A stretch of 64,000 nucleotides of DNA from Ruegeria halocynthiae (GCF_000743705.1 NZ_JQEZ01000005.1:244243-308242), one strand, 5' to 3'. Counted from the stretch's first letter, positions 8,968 to 18,896 are shown. The notes: generated by a model from the sequence alone, not told the origin. Numbers and translations: made by a program.

Positions 8968-9582
8968 ATGAGCAAGTCCCCCGACGCCTTTCGCACCATC
9001 AGTGAAGTTGCGGACTGGTTAGGTGTGCAGGCGCATGTTCTGCGTTTCTGGGAAAGTCGCTTCAATCAAGTCAAACCCGTAAAGCGCGCAGGCGGGCGTC
9101 GATATTATCGGCCCAACGATATGCGTCTGCTGGGCGGCATCAAAAAGCTGCTGCACGAGGATGGGATCACGATCAAAGGCGTCCAGCGCATACTGCGTGA
9201 ACAGGGCGTGGCCCATGTGGCCGCGTTATCTCAGGGGTTGGATGAGGTCTCTGAGACGGACACAGCCGCACCCGAAAGCGTTGTTGTTCCCTTTGCCGCC
9301 AAGCCTGTCCCATCAAACGAACAGATCAAGCTGGACCTGGGCGAGGCCAAACCAGTGGCCAAGCCCCAGCAGGCCGCACCCGCCGTTACAACGCCGCAGG
9401 CCGAACCCGAGCCGCAAGAGCCAGAGGCCGCGTATCTGGACGAGGCGCCCTTGCTGGGCGGAATCGCAACCCGGGCCTGGAATCAAACCGATTTTGACGA
9501 AGACATTCTTCGGCAGATCGCGCCGGTCGCGAAAGAGCTGCGCGCCGTTTTGGACCGAATTGAAAACCGATCGGCGGGATAA
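8968..9582 (+). CDS. MerR-family transcriptional regulator
   Basis: 204 residues. A MerR winged-helix domain occupies residues 8-80 ([28 protein letters not shown]). A long Pro/Ala/Gln/Glu-rich linker and a short conserved C-terminal helix follow. There are no effector-binding cysteines, so it is not a metal sensor of the classical type. Its position right after ihfA is conserved in Rhodobacteraceae as I know them; target genes are unknown. Confidence 0.85.
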   Translation: MSKSPDAFRTISEVADWLGVQAHVLRFWESRFNQVKPVKRAGGRRYYRPNDMRLLGGIKKLLHEDGITIKGVQRILREQGVAHVAALSQGLDEVSETDTAAPESVVVPFAAKPVPSNEQIKLDLGEAKPVAKPQQAAPAVTTPQAEPEPQEPEAAYLDEAPLLGGIATRAWNQTDFDEDILRQIAPVAKELRAVLDRIENRSAG

Positions 9583-9643
9583 GAAAAAAGGCGATGATTT
9601 CCTCTTGCCCCTGCCGGGAAAGTCTTTATGAACACCTCAACGT

Positions 9644-9720
9644 CGGGCTATGGCGCAGCCTGGTAGCGCGTCCGTCTGGGGGACGGAAGGTCGCAGGTTC
9701 GAGTCCTGCTAGCCCGACCA
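9644..9720 (+). tRNA. tRNA-Pro(GGG)
   Basis: 77-nt cloverleaf with an encoded CCA. The acceptor CGGGCTA pairs with TAGCCCG, the D-stem is GCGC/GCGC, and the anticodon stem TCCGT/ACGGA holds the loop CTGGGGG with anticodon GGG. The T-arm is GCAGG-TTCGAGT-CCTGC. No variable-arm anomaly is seen. Confidence 0.95.
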
Positions 9721-9781
9721 AATTACACCGACGTTTATGGCACACAGGCCGGATCCCGCTCTGGCATCAGGGGGGATCGGA

Positions 9782-10861
9782 ATGACTGGTGTATGCCCAA
9801 ACCAGCAGCTAGAGGCGATGATTGCGCGCGGCGAGATTACCGCCAGCCCCAAGATCATCCCTGCGCAAGTTCAACCGGCCAGCCTTGATTTACGCCTTGG
9901 AACAGTGGCTTACCGCGTTCGCGCATCCTTTCTGGCCGGCGAAGGACGTTCAGTCGCTGATCGACTGGCCGAGTTCGAGATGCACCAAATCGACATCTCG
10001 GACGGTGCGGTTCTGGAAAAAGGCTGCGTCTATCTGGTGCCGCTGATGGAATCACTGGCCCTGCCCGATGACGTTACTGCCGTGGCCAACGCCAAAAGCT
10101 CGACCGGGCGGTTGGATCTGCTGACCCGTACCATCACCGATGGCGGCACCGAGTTCGACCGTGTACCCGCGGGTTATGCCGGACCACTTTACGCCGAAAT
10201 CTGTCCCCGCTCTTTCTCGGTTCTGGTGCGCCCCGGAATGCGATTGAACCAGATTCGGTTCCGTCAGGGTCAGGCTGTGCTCAGCGACGCTGAACTGAAG
10301 GCGCTGCACACAGAATCGCCGCTGGTGGACGGGCCTGCCGTCATTCAGGATGGGCTGGGGTTTTCCGTCGATCTGCGCCTGCCCGAAACCGATCTGGTCG
10401 GGTATCGCGCCAAGCCGCATACGGGTGTGATCGACCTTGACCGGATCGGCGAATACGACCCGCAGGAATACTGGGAGGAAGTGCGCACCAAGGACGGCCG
10501 CATCATCCTGGACCCCGGTGCGTTCTACATTCTTGTCAGCCGCGAGGCCGTGCACATCCCGCCCCTCTATGCCGCCGAAATGGCACCCTATCTGGCGATG
10601 GTGGGTGAGTTCCGGGTGCATTACGCGGGCTTCTTCGACCCCGGTTTCGGTCACGCAGCCGCCGGGGGCGAGGGTTCGCGCGGTGTGCTTGAGGTCCGCT
10701 GCCACGAGGCGCCTTTCGTGCTGGAACACGGTCAGGTCGTCGGGCGGCTGGTCTATGAAAGAATGGCCGAGATGCCCACCCAGCTATACGGTGCTGGCAT
10801 TGCATCCAACTATCAGGGGCAAGGCCTGAAACTGTCCAAGCATTTCAAAGCCGTCAGTTAA
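9782..10861 (+). CDS. dcd: 2'-deoxycytidine 5'-triphosphate deaminase, double-domain form
   Basis: 359 residues from ATG at 9782, which has a GGGGGG run just upstream. Two tandem dCTP deaminase/dUTPase-like folds are present, about twice the length of E. coli Dcd. The first carries VQPASLDLRLG and NAKSSTGRLDL, the second GFSVDLRLPETD and FFDPGFGH. This long form is typical of alphaproteobacteria and converts dCTP to dUTP for dTTP synthesis. Its stop directly abuts the convergent small gene. Confidence 0.88.
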   Translation: MTGVCPNQQLEAMIARGEITASPKIIPAQVQPASLDLRLGTVAYRVRASFLAGEGRSVADRLAEFEMHQIDISDGAVLEKGCVYLVPLMESLALPDDVTAVANAKSSTGRLDLLTRTITDGGTEFDRVPAGYAGPLYAEICPRSFSVLVRPGMRLNQIRFRQGQAVLSDAELKALHTESPLVDGPAVIQDGLGFSVDLRLPETDLVGYRAKPHTGVIDLDRIGEYDPQEYWEEVRTKDGRIILDPGAFYILVSREAVHIPPLYAAEMAPYLAMVGEFRVHYAGFFDPGFGHAAAGGEGSRGVLEVRCHEAPFVLEHGQVVGRLVYERMAEMPTQLYGAGIASNYQGQGLKLSKHFKAVS

Positions 10862-11095
10862 TCAGAATCGCATGAACCGGCGCATCTGGCGGGTCATCCG
10901 CTGCGCCTGTTTAATGCCCGGCGATTGATGACCGGGGGTTTCCTGCACGCGCCGGGATGATTCCGGGTCGTCTGACGGCTGCCCCGGCTTTCGGGTCATC
11001 TTGCCCGCCATGTCAAAACCTTTGTCCACGCCCTTGGTGACAAGGCGGCGCATGACCTGACGTACGATCATGTCGATGATCCGATTGGCGTTCAT
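10862..11095 (-). CDS. Small basic conserved hypothetical protein
   Basis: 77 residues, strongly basic, with a helical N-terminus (MNANRIIDMIVRQVMRRLV) and a C-terminal QRMTRQMRRFMRF. GGAG lies eight bases before the ATG. No known domain is recognised. The basic ends could bind nucleic acid or membrane; this is only inference from charge. Confidence 0.65.
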   Translation of the reverse strand: MNANRIIDMIVRQVMRRLVTKGVDKGFDMAGKMTRKPGQPSDDPESSRRVQETPGHQSPGIKQAQRMTRQMRRFMRF

Positions 11096-11159
11096 TGTTC
11101 AACTCCGTTTCCTGTGCCCTAACATAGGCGATCTGTGCGGCAACAAAAGGGCCGCGCGA

Positions 11160-11816
11160 TCACTCTTCCTCGAACAGTTCGGTCTGATCTTCGTCTTCGA
11201 GGTCTTCCTGCCCCTCGCCCAGGGGCATCGCCCCCGGAGGCGGCCGGTTTTCCAGCAACCCGGCCGAGCGCAATTCCTTCAGGCCCGGCAGGTCGCGGGC
11301 GTTTTCCAGCCCGAAGTGATCCAGAAATTGCGGCGTGACCACAAAGGTCACCGGACGGCCCGGCGTCATCCTGCGGCGACCCAGCCTGATCCACTCCATT
11401 TCCAGCAGTTGATCAATGGTGCCGCGCGACACCGAAACGCCGCGGATTTCCTCAATCTCGGCCCGGGTGCAGGGCTGGTGATAAGCCACGATCGCCAGCG
11501 TCTCGATCGCGGCGCGGCTGAGCTTTCGGGTTTCAACCGTTTCCTTCTGCATCAGAAAGCCCAGATCGGGGGCGGTACGGATGGCCCAGGCATCCCCAAC
11601 CCGCACGACGCGCACGCCGCGTCCTTCATACCGTTTCTGAAGCATTTCAACCGCTTGCGCCGCAGTACTGCCATGGGGCATCCGCGCCTCAAGATCGGCG
11701 ATTGTCACCGGCTCGGCGCTGGCGAACAGCACGGCCTCGACCATGCGTTCCTGTTCGGCCAATGGGGGGGCTTCGAACAGGGTGCCGGTGCCGTCGTCTT
11801 GGGGGGGGTCAGTCAC
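11160..11816 (-). CDS. scpB: Segregation and condensation protein B
   Basis: 218 residues from GTG at 11816, chosen because GAGGA lies nine bases upstream and the start overlaps the scpA stop by 8 nt; an upstream TTG at 11852 is less likely. Two winged-helix domains occupy residues ~20-180, with the family segment AAIETLAIVAYHQPCTRAEIEEIRG. The tail is acidic. ScpB binds ScpA and SMC to form the bacterial condensin. The overlap implies translational coupling with scpA. Confidence 0.93.
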   Translation of the reverse strand: MTDPPQDDGTGTLFEAPPLAEQERMVEAVLFASAEPVTIADLEARMPHGSTAAQAVEMLQKRYEGRGVRVVRVGDAWAIRTAPDLGFLMQKETVETRKLSRAAIETLAIVAYHQPCTRAEIEEIRGVSVSRGTIDQLLEMEWIRLGRRRMTPGRPVTFVVTPQFLDHFGLENARDLPGLKELRSAGLLENRPPPGAMPLGEGQEDLEDEDQTELFEEE

Positions 11817-12603
11817 GTGTGTCAGTCCTCTTGCGCAAATGGATCGTGGCAAAGCTCTCGCTTTGCTTGATCTCCATATGTCCTTCTTTCACCAGCTCCA
11901 GCGAGGCCGCAAATGTCGCCGCCGTGGCCGAGCGTCGGCGCATCGGGTCAACATCCCAGCCCTCGGGCAGATAAGTTTCCATATCCGTCCAGGTGCCCGC
12001 AAAACCCATCAGCGGGCGCATTCGTTCCAACGCCTGCTCCATCGTGAACACGGCATCACGGTCCATCACAAACGGGCGGAATTCGTCGCGGGTACGAATG
12101 CGTGCATAGCCTTGCATCAGATCCAGCAGGGTCGCCGAATAGGTCACGGTGCGGATGCGGGTGATATCCTCGCCCTGCCCGCGCTTGAAAAAGTCACGCC
12201 CCAGCTGGTCACGTGCCATCAGGCGGGCCGCTGAATCCCGCATCGCCTGCAAGCGTTCAAGTTGGAACGCCAGATGCGCGGCCAATTCTTCGCCTGACGG
12301 GCCTTCGTCATCCGGGTCGGGCGGCAGCAGAAGGCGCGATTTCAGAAACGCCAGCCATGCGGCCATCACAAGGTAGTCGGCAGCCAGTTCGATCCGCAGG
12401 GCGCGCGCCTTTTCGACAAAGGCCAGATATTGCAGCGCCAGCGCCAGAACCGAGATTTTCCGCAGATCGACCTTTTGCGTACGCGACAAGGTCAGCAGCA
12501 CGTCCAACGGGCCTTCAAACCCGTCGACGTCCACAATAAGGGCCTCGGCCGCAAGGCGATCCGCGACCGAGACCGGGTCTTCGCTAAAAAGGTTATCCGA
12601 CAT
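11809..12603 (-). CDS. scpA: Segregation and condensation protein A (kleisin)
   Basis: 264 residues with the ScpA core: FEGPLDVLLTLSRTQKVDLR, then the YLVMAAWLAFLKSRLLLP helix, and a C-terminal winged helix. It bridges SMC heads and ScpB. The start overlaps the end of nagZ by 11 nt, so nagZ, scpA and scpB are read as one operon. Confidence 0.93.
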   Translation of the reverse strand: MSDNLFSEDPVSVADRLAAEALIVDVDGFEGPLDVLLTLSRTQKVDLRKISVLALALQYLAFVEKARALRIELAADYLVMAAWLAFLKSRLLLPPDPDDEGPSGEELAAHLAFQLERLQAMRDSAARLMARDQLGRDFFKRGQGEDITRIRTVTYSATLLDLMQGYARIRTRDEFRPFVMDRDAVFTMEQALERMRPLMGFAGTWTDMETYLPEGWDVDPMRRRSATAATFAASLELVKEGHMEIKQSESFATIHLRKRTDTRD

Positions 12604-13600
12604 ACACCTGCCCGCCCATTAGGGCAGATAGTTCCGCCTCGGCGGCTTGGATGTCAAGTTCCGCAGGCTTTTGACGCATCGACAGCGCCTTTTCCGCGCG
12701 TTTCTGTGCTGGCACGGTCATCTGCCCGGCGGCCTCAAGCACCTTGGCCCGGGCCGCGAACGGACCGTTGCAATGCAAAACCACATCACACCCGGCGTTC
12801 AGCGCCTGTCCGGCGATGTCCTCGGGTTCACCGCTAAGCGCCTTCATCGAGATATCGTCCGTCATGATCAGCCCGTCAAAGCCGATCTTTTCCCGGATCA
12901 GGCCAATCATGGTGGGTGAAATCGTCGCTGGTTGCGGGTCAATCCGGTCATAGACCAGATGCGCGGTCATCCCCATCGGCAGATCGTTCAGCGCCCGGAA
13001 CGGGGCGAAATCAGCTTGCTCCAACGCGTCTTGCGTTAGATCGACGTGTGGCAAGTCATGATGGCTGTCCAAGGTTGACAGCCCATGCCCCGGCATGTGT
13101 TTCAGCACCGGCAGCACCCCGCCATCCAGATGCCCCTTGGCCGCAGCCTTGCCCAGTCGGGAAACCGATTTGGGATCAGAGCCATAGCAACGATTTTTCA
13201 GGAACGGATGGGTTTCATTCCGCGCAAGATCGACCATGGGGGCGCAGTTGCTGTCGATGCCCAAACCGAACAACTCATGCGCAATCAGGCGATAGCGTAG
13301 GTACATGGCCCGTTCCGCCTGCTCGCCCGCCTTTTCCACGTGCTCCAGCGGTGGCAGCCATTCGCGGGCCAACGGTGCGCGCAGGCGCTGAACGCGGCCG
13401 CCTTCCTGATCAATGGTGATCGGGCAATTGCGCCCCACGGCCTCGCGGAAATCGTCGCACAAGGCGCGAACCTGATCCGCGTTGTCGATATTGCGGGCAA
13501 ACAGAATGAACCCAAACGGGTTCATCTGACGAAACAGGGCCTTTTCCTCGGGCGTCAGGCGCAGACCTTCGGCATCTGTGATCGTAGCGCCAAAGGTCAC
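12593..13600 (-). CDS. nagZ: Beta-N-acetylhexosaminidase NagZ (GH3)
   Basis: 335 residues from GTG at 13600, which overlaps the upstream TGA as GTGA; a TTG at 13621 with AAGGGG close by is an alternative. GH3 hallmarks are present: FGFILFARNI, IDQEGGRVQRL, KHMPGHG followed by SHHDLP (catalytic His loop) and the nucleophile in MTDDISM. NagZ removes GlcNAc from anhydro-muropeptides in peptidoglycan recycling. It sits between a SPOR protein and scpA, a usual Rhodobacteraceae order. Confidence 0.92.
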   Translation of the reverse strand: MTFGATITDAEGLRLTPEEKALFRQMNPFGFILFARNIDNADQVRALCDDFREAVGRNCPITIDQEGGRVQRLRAPLAREWLPPLEHVEKAGEQAERAMYLRYRLIAHELFGLGIDSNCAPMVDLARNETHPFLKNRCYGSDPKSVSRLGKAAAKGHLDGGVLPVLKHMPGHGLSTLDSHHDLPHVDLTQDALEQADFAPFRALNDLPMGMTAHLVYDRIDPQPATISPTMIGLIREKIGFDGLIMTDDISMKALSGEPEDIAGQALNAGCDVVLHCNGPFAARAKVLEAAGQMTVPAQKRAEKALSMRQKPAELDIQAAEAELSALMGGQVYVG

Positions 13601-14661
13601 CGAATAGCTACCGGGATGCAATCAGCCCCTTGCGCCTGCAACGCGGCACAAAACTGGCGCGAGTCGCTCAGATCGGCAAACCCCAGAACGCGCAAGCGAT
13701 AGAAGGTGCGTCCACCACTTGAGGTTTTCTGGATAACGCGCTGTTTTCCATTCATATACTCGCCAAAGCGCCCATTCAGACGATCCCATTCAGCCTGGGC
13801 CACATCCGAGCTTTCATAAGCCCCCAACTGGGCCAGACGCGTCCCCTTGGACAGGGTGTCCGGATCAACATCCAACCCTACGGCCGCCTTGACGGCCACA
13901 TTGATCGAGGTTTCGGTATTGCTGTTGGTGGCGATCCCGCCAGGTGTGGCCCGCGCCGGGCGCGTGATCGGACGCAATGACCGGCGCACACCGGGCAGCG
14001 CGGCCAATTCAGGATCGGGCAATTGCGCCGCCAGATCGGCAGGGTCAATTGCAGGTTCTTCATCAGGGGTCGACAATGCGGCCAGTTGCACGCCCTGCTG
14101 CGCAGGTGTGTCTGTCTTTGCCGCCTCGCCCGCCAGTTCTGCAACAAGGGCGTCAACCGCGCCCTGACGCAGTTGTGCGGCCTCTTGGTTGGTGATCTCT
14201 TCCTCAACGACATGAACGGCTTTGGTCGGCTTCAGTGCCTCAACCGGCGTATCCTCGTCAGTCAGAGAAACCGGACGCGGGGCCAGGATCAGACGATCCG
14301 CCGGGGGGGCCGCCGAACCGACGGCTGCCACCGTATTGACGGCCAGACCCTGATGGTCCGCAGGCGTTCCACCGGGGTTTTCGGGTTGAATGCGCATCGG
14401 TCCTTCGATGGCGCGGACGACCGGCACGCCACTGACATCCCGCATCACCAGCTTATAGCCCCAAACGCCAATTCCGGCCACCAAAGCCAGCGAAGCAACA
14501 GCGCCCAGTGCATTGACGATGCGGCCCAGCCCGGCTGCGCGCGGGGCCTCGTCATAACCATAGGCGTCATCGGGATAGTCATAGCTATCCACGGGATGGG
14601 TTTGATTCGTGTAATGCATATGCTCGGGGCTTGCCTGCCCCGAGTAATCGTAACTCGCCAT
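13597..14661 (-). CDS. SPOR-domain inner-membrane protein
   Basis: 354 residues. A cytoplasmic Asp/Tyr/Pro-rich head is followed by one membrane segment near residues 50-70 (ALGAVASLALVAGIGVWGY), a long low-complexity periplasmic linker and a C-terminal SPOR domain (about 275-354, starting TRLAQLGAYESSDVAQAEW). SPOR domains bind denuded septal peptidoglycan, so a divisome or cell-wall role is likely. GAGGCGG precedes the ATG. It lies 88 nt below argS on the same strand. Confidence 0.85.
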   Translation of the reverse strand: MASYDYSGQASPEHMHYTNQTHPVDSYDYPDDAYGYDEAPRAAGLGRIVNALGAVASLALVAGIGVWGYKLVMRDVSGVPVVRAIEGPMRIQPENPGGTPADHQGLAVNTVAAVGSAAPPADRLILAPRPVSLTDEDTPVEALKPTKAVHVVEEEITNQEAAQLRQGAVDALVAELAGEAAKTDTPAQQGVQLAALSTPDEEPAIDPADLAAQLPDPELAALPGVRRSLRPITRPARATPGGIATNSNTETSINVAVKAAVGLDVDPDTLSKGTRLAQLGAYESSDVAQAEWDRLNGRFGEYMNGKQRVIQKTSSGGRTFYRLRVLGFADLSDSRQFCAALQAQGADCIPVAIR

Positions 14662-14749
14662 GTCCGCCTCACTGCCCGTTTTGCGCCTGAAAATAGGGCG
14701 CGCGGGTCATTTCTTGCCTACCTCGTACCGGCGACTTGGGCGGTGTTGG

Positions 14750-16495
14750 TCACCGCATCTCCTGCGCCGGAGTGACTCCAAGAATACCCAAGCCCGCTGA
14801 AATCACAACAGAAACAGCCCGGGCCAGTGCGATTTTTGACTGGCTTGTGGCAACATCGCCATCCTGAATGAAACGCAGCTGGGTTTCATCGTTACCCTTG
14901 TTCCACAGCGCATGGAAATCTCCGGCGAGTTCATAAAGGTAGAAGGCAACGCGGTGCGGCTCATTGGTCCGCGCAGCGATTTCAACCAAACGTGGCCATT
15001 CGGCCAGTTTCTTGGCCACGGTCAGTTCCGAGGTATGGTCGATCTTGCCCAGATCAGCGCCCTTCAGGGTCGTATCGTCCGTCGCGATGGCGGCCTCGGC
15101 CGCACGGCGCAGCACACTCATGACGCGGGCATGGGCGTATTGCACATAGAACACGGGGTTCTCGCGGCTCTGCTCCAGCACTTTGTCGAAATCGAAATCC
15201 AACGGCGCGTCATTCTTGCGGGTCAGCATCACAAAGCGGGTCACATCCGGGCCAACCTGATCGACCACATCGCGCAGAGTGACAAAGTTCCCGGCCCGCT
15301 TGGACATCTTGAACGGCTCGCCATTCTTCCACAGCTTCACCAACTGCGTCAGTTTGATATCCAACGACACCTTGCCATCAGACAGCGCCGACACAGCCGC
15401 CTTCATCCGTTTGACATAGCCGCCATGATCCGCGCCGAACACGTCGATCAGCGCGTCGAACCCACGGCCTACCTTGTCATAGTGATAGGCGATGTCCGGG
15501 GCGAAATAGGTCCAGCTGCCATCCGATTTCTTGACCGGGCGGTCGACGTCATCACCGTGCTCGGTCGATTTGAACAGGGTCTGCTCGCGCGGTTCCCAAT
15601 CCTCGGGCTTTTTGCCCTTGGGTGGTTCCAGCACGCCCTCATAGATCAAGCCCTTGTCGGTCAGCGACTGCAACGCAGCTTCGATCTGACCAGTGCCATA
15701 GAGTGATTTTTCCGAGTAGAACACATCCATCTCGACACCCAGCGCCTTCAGGTCGGCCCGGATCAGGTCCATCATCGCGTCGGTGGCAAAGTTCCGCAGA
15801 TCTTCCAGCCATTCGCTTTCCGGCTTGTCGATCAGGCTGTCGCCATATTTCTCTTTCAGCGCCTCACCGATTGGGATCAGGTAGTCACCGGGGTACAGAC
15901 CCTCGGCAATCTCGGGGCTCAGGCCATTGGCCTCGCGATACCGCTCGAACGCGGACCGCGCCAGCACATCGACCTGCGCGCCACCGTCGTTGATATAATA
16001 TTCGCGGGTCACATCATGACCGGCATAGGCCAGCAGGCTGGCCAGCGCGTCGCCGAACACAGCGCCCCGCGTATGGCCCACATGCAGCGGCCCGGTCGGG
16101 TTGGCCGAGACGTATTCCACGTTGACCTTCTGCCCCTGCCCCATGGTCGAGCGGCCATAGTCTGTGCCCTTCTCCAGCACAGTCGCCAGCACGCCCTGCC
16201 AGACGGATGGGGCCAAACGCAGGTTCAAAAACCCCGGGCCTGCCACCTCGGCACTGGTGATCCGGTCATCTGCCGCCAGCTTTCCGGCCAAGGCGTCGGC
16301 AATGTTGCGCGGCTTCATCTTGGCAGGTTTCGCCAGCACCATCGCCGCGTTGGTCGCCATGTCGCCATGCGCCGCATCGCGCGGCGGTTCAACCGCCACG
16401 TTGTCAAAGCTCAGCCCCTCGGGCAGAGCACCATCGGACTGCATCTGCGTCAGCGCGTCCAATACAAGGCCACGGATCTCGGAAAACAGGTTCAT
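14750..16495 (-). CDS. argS: Arginyl-tRNA synthetase
   Basis: 581 residues from ATG at 16495 (AGGA eight bases upstream; a longer frame to 16549 is rejected). It has the N-terminal Add-1 domain, class I motif HVGH in [14 protein letters not shown], a KMSK-type loop FKMSKRAGN and the C-terminal anticodon-binding DALR domain ending near the ILGVTP segment. It charges tRNA-Arg. Confidence 0.96.
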   Translation of the reverse strand: MNLFSEIRGLVLDALTQMQSDGALPEGLSFDNVAVEPPRDAAHGDMATNAAMVLAKPAKMKPRNIADALAGKLAADDRITSAEVAGPGFLNLRLAPSVWQGVLATVLEKGTDYGRSTMGQGQKVNVEYVSANPTGPLHVGHTRGAVFGDALASLLAYAGHDVTREYYINDGGAQVDVLARSAFERYREANGLSPEIAEGLYPGDYLIPIGEALKEKYGDSLIDKPESEWLEDLRNFATDAMMDLIRADLKALGVEMDVFYSEKSLYGTGQIEAALQSLTDKGLIYEGVLEPPKGKKPEDWEPREQTLFKSTEHGDDVDRPVKKSDGSWTYFAPDIAYHYDKVGRGFDALIDVFGADHGGYVKRMKAAVSALSDGKVSLDIKLTQLVKLWKNGEPFKMSKRAGNFVTLRDVVDQVGPDVTRFVMLTRKNDAPLDFDFDKVLEQSRENPVFYVQYAHARVMSVLRRAAEAAIATDDTTLKGADLGKIDHTSELTVAKKLAEWPRLVEIAARTNEPHRVAFYLYELAGDFHALWNKGNDETQLRFIQDGDVATSQSKIALARAVSVVISAGLGILGVTPAQEMR

Positions 16496-16628
16496 TTCGG
16501 ATGTCCTTTTGCTTGTCCGGCGGTTTACCACGCAGCACGGCAAGGTCAATGGAAGCGATCAGTTTGGGCTTGGATTAGCCGCAAACCGGGCTAAGGTCGG
16601 AAAAAATTCCCCAACAGGAGACCACCCA

Positions 16629-17180
16629 ATGCGCCTCGCCCTGCCCCTGAGCCTGCTGCTGACCACCGCCATGCCCGTTTGGGCCGACATGCCCGCGCCA
16701 CAGGGCCATGTGCTGCTGACACTGGGCGGTGCCGTGACCGAGACAAACCTGCCCGCGCGCGGCGAAAACGACGGTGGGCTTCTGGGATATCTTGAGGTCC
16801 AGCATGACGGCGCCGCCGGTTTGGACGCCGCAATGCTGGATGGGCTGGAGCAGGTTGAAATCACCATCACCTATGGCCCCGAGGATAATCAACGCGACAT
16901 CGCGTTTTCAGGCCCCCGCCTGTCGGATGTCATGGTGCTGGCCGGGGCTGAGGGGAAGACCGCCAAACCCATGGCCATGGACGGCTATCAGGCCGAGATT
17001 ACATGGGACAGCATCACTGCGCATCAACCGATTGTCGCCACCCATGCGGACGGTGCCCCGATGGGGATTGGCGGCTATGGCCCGACAATGATTGTCTTTC
17101 CGCCCATAGATGACGAAGACCTGGCGCAGGAACAGGCCGGGCAACAGGTCTGGGCTCTGGCATACATCGCGGTCGAATAA
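16629..17180 (+). CDS. Exported protein with a molybdopterin-oxidoreductase-like fold
   Basis: 183 residues from ATG at 16629 (GGAG upstream). A signal peptide of ~20 residues ends in PVWA. The rest resembles the small oxidoreductase molybdopterin-binding (sulfite oxidase) domain: LEVQHDGA, FSGPRLSDVMVLAGAEG and GGYGPTMIVFPP. There is no cysteine anywhere, so the Mo-liganding Cys of true sulfite oxidases is missing and catalysis is unlikely. Function is unknown; a binding or structural role is possible. Convergent with dgt, with no gap. Confidence 0.65.
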   Translation: MRLALPLSLLLTTAMPVWADMPAPQGHVLLTLGGAVTETNLPARGENDGGLLGYLEVQHDGAAGLDAAMLDGLEQVEITITYGPEDNQRDIAFSGPRLSDVMVLAGAEGKTAKPMAMDGYQAEITWDSITAHQPIVATHADGAPMGIGGYGPTMIVFPPIDDEDLAQEQAGQQVWALAYIAVE

Positions 17181-18329
17181 TCAACCCACGGCTTGACCGG
17201 TCAGCCTTGCGTGATCCTGCAGGGCGAACCGGTCGGTCATACCCGCAATGTAATCCGAAACGATACGCGCCAATCCGGTTTCGTCCACTGCCGCCTCGAT
17301 ATCGCTATGCCAGTGCCGGGGCATTTGTCTCGGATCGCTCAGATAGATCGGGAACAGGTCTTCGACCACTTTTCCGACCTCGGCCCGAACTTTCATGACA
17401 CTGGGCGCACGGTACATTTGTGAAAACAAAAAGGCGCGGATTTCTTTCAACTGGGTCCAGAGACCGGCCGAAAACTGAATCACCGGATACCCCAGATCAC
17501 GAATATCCTCGACCGTTTCAGCGCCGGACCCGGCGATCAGATCGCGCGAGGTGTCGATGACATCCGCCACCATGACACCAAACACCCGCCGCAACGCCTC
17601 GTGCCTGCGACGATAGGCGTCCAGGCCGGGATACTTGCGATCCACCTCGGCGTAGCAATCGACGACAATGGGCAATTGGCAGATCTCTTCATCCGTGAAC
17701 AGCCCCGCCCGCAACCCGTCCAACAGATCGTGGTTGTTGTACGCAATATCATCGGACAACGCAGCCACCTGCGCTTCGGCGCTGGCGTGGGTGTGTAATT
17801 CCAGATCGAAACCGTGGTTGCATTCGGCCAAGGCCCAAGGCAAATCGCCCGTGACCGGACCATTGTGCTTTGCGATGCCCTCAAGGCATTCCCAGGTCAG
17901 GTTGCAGCCATCAAATTCGGCATAGTGACGTTCCAGTTTCGTAACGATCCGTATGGCTTGGGCATTGTGGTCGAACCCGCCGTAGGGCTCCATCAAAGCG
18001 TGCAAGGCGTCCTCACCTGTGTGGCCAAACGGCGTGTGCCCCAGATCATGCGCAAGGGCGACAGCCTCAGTCAGTTCCGGGTTCAGTCCCAAAGCCCCGG
18101 CAATCGTGCGCGCCACCTGCGCCACTTCGATGGAATGGGTCAGGCGCGTCCGATAGCTGTCCCCTTCATGTTCCACAAAGACCTGGGTCTTGTGCTTGAG
18201 GCGACGAAACGCGCTGGCGTGAATGATCCGATCCCGGTCACGCTGGAAACATGACCGGAAACTGCTCTCCTCCTCCGGCACCAGCCGCCCCCGCGCCCGC
18301 CCCGGATCCGAGGCAAAACCTTCTCGCAT
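17181..18329 (-). CDS. dgt: dGTP triphosphohydrolase-like HD protein
   Basis: 382 residues from ATG at 18329 (AAGGA upstream); a GTG at 18362 adds 11 residues without a ribosome site. HD-domain metal residues are visible: FRRLKHKTQVF, TRLTHSIEVAQ, the HD pair in ALAHDLGHTPFGH and a later Asp in ALSDDIAYNNHDL. It matches the type 2 deoxyguanosinetriphosphate triphosphohydrolase-like group, which hydrolyses dNTPs to nucleoside and PPPi. Divergent from erpA. Confidence 0.9.
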   Translation of the reverse strand: MREGFASDPGRARGRLVPEEESSFRSCFQRDRDRIIHASAFRRLKHKTQVFVEHEGDSYRTRLTHSIEVAQVARTIAGALGLNPELTEAVALAHDLGHTPFGHTGEDALHALMEPYGGFDHNAQAIRIVTKLERHYAEFDGCNLTWECLEGIAKHNGPVTGDLPWALAECNHGFDLELHTHASAEAQVAALSDDIAYNNHDLLDGLRAGLFTDEEICQLPIVVDCYAEVDRKYPGLDAYRRRHEALRRVFGVMVADVIDTSRDLIAGSGAETVEDIRDLGYPVIQFSAGLWTQLKEIRAFLFSQMYRAPSVMKVRAEVGKVVEDLFPIYLSDPRQMPRHWHSDIEAAVDETGLARIVSDYIAGMTDRFALQDHARLTGQAVG

Positions 18330-18343
18330 CAATGCTCTTGTCC

Positions 18344-18372
18344 TTGTCGCCTGTCCTTGCACTTTCTATATT
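18344..18372 (+). promoter_or_regulatory. Putative promoter of the A-type Fe-S carrier gene
   Basis: TTGTCG (18344-18349), an exact 17-bp spacer and TATATT (18367-18372) stand 36 bp before the ATG at 18409. The -35 half lies over the divergent dgt 5' end. Confidence 0.45.
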
Positions 18373-18408
18373 GTAAGGCGTAAGGGAAATAAACCTTTGG
18401 AGACCGGC

Positions 18409-18732
18409 ATGAATCTGCCCCCAACAGTCACGGAACGCGCCTTTGATCGCCTGGCCGAAATCGGCGCGGCAAATCAGGGTCAAGCCCTGCGCGTCGCAGT
18501 GGAAGGCGGCGGATGTTCCGGTTTTCAATATGAAATTGCACTGGACTCGCCGAAAGACGATGACCTTGTGCTTGAGGGCAAAGGTCAAAAGGTCATTGTT
18601 GATGCGATTTCGCTGCCATTTCTTGAAAATGCGGTGATTGATTTCACTCAGGAACTGATCGGCGCGCGGTTCGTTATCGAAAACCCCAACGCCACCTCAT
18701 CCTGTGGCTGCGGCACGTCTTTCTCAATGTAA
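18409..18732 (+). CDS. erpA: A-type iron-sulfur carrier (HesB/IscA/ErpA family)
   Basis: 107 residues. It has the family domain with three conserved cysteines: one in GGGCSGFQY and two in the C-terminal SSCGCGTSFSM. Such proteins carry Fe-S clusters or iron to apo-enzymes. The exact paralogue (ErpA or IscA) is not decided by sequence alone; ErpA is favoured because no isc/suf genes are near. Divergent from dgt. Confidence 0.82.
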   Translation: MNLPPTVTERAFDRLAEIGAANQGQALRVAVEGGGCSGFQYEIALDSPKDDDLVLEGKGQKVIVDAISLPFLENAVIDFTQELIGARFVIENPNATSSCGCGTSFSM

Positions 18733-18737
18733 ACACC

Positions 18738-18785
18738 GTGGGGGCTTTGCCCCCACACCCCCAGGATATTTTCAGCCAGATGAAG
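18738..18785 (+). repeat. Hairpin plus conserved tail, copy A
   Basis: A perfect 8-bp stem GTGGGGGC/GCCCCCAC with loop TTT is followed by the tail GATATTTTCAGCCAGATGA. It begins five bases after the erpA stop, so it may act as a terminator. Two further copies occur at 18897-18941 and 27366-27415. Confidence 0.7.
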
Positions 18786-18896
18786 CAGGGGTCCGCTCTC
18801 CGACATTGATGCCGGAGAGCTTCACCTGGCGCGGTCATCGGCGTCCCCGCCTGTACCGCAGGACCAATTCAACCCAATTTGATTAAAAATCCGTTT

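Noticed and set aside
9644-9720. tRNA-Pro as the partner att site of the integrase
   Set aside because: Only the common T-arm matches the tRNA-Lys fragment; acceptor stem differs.
11070-11870. Plus-strand frame opposite scpB
   Set aside because: scpB is a clear family member in the other strand.
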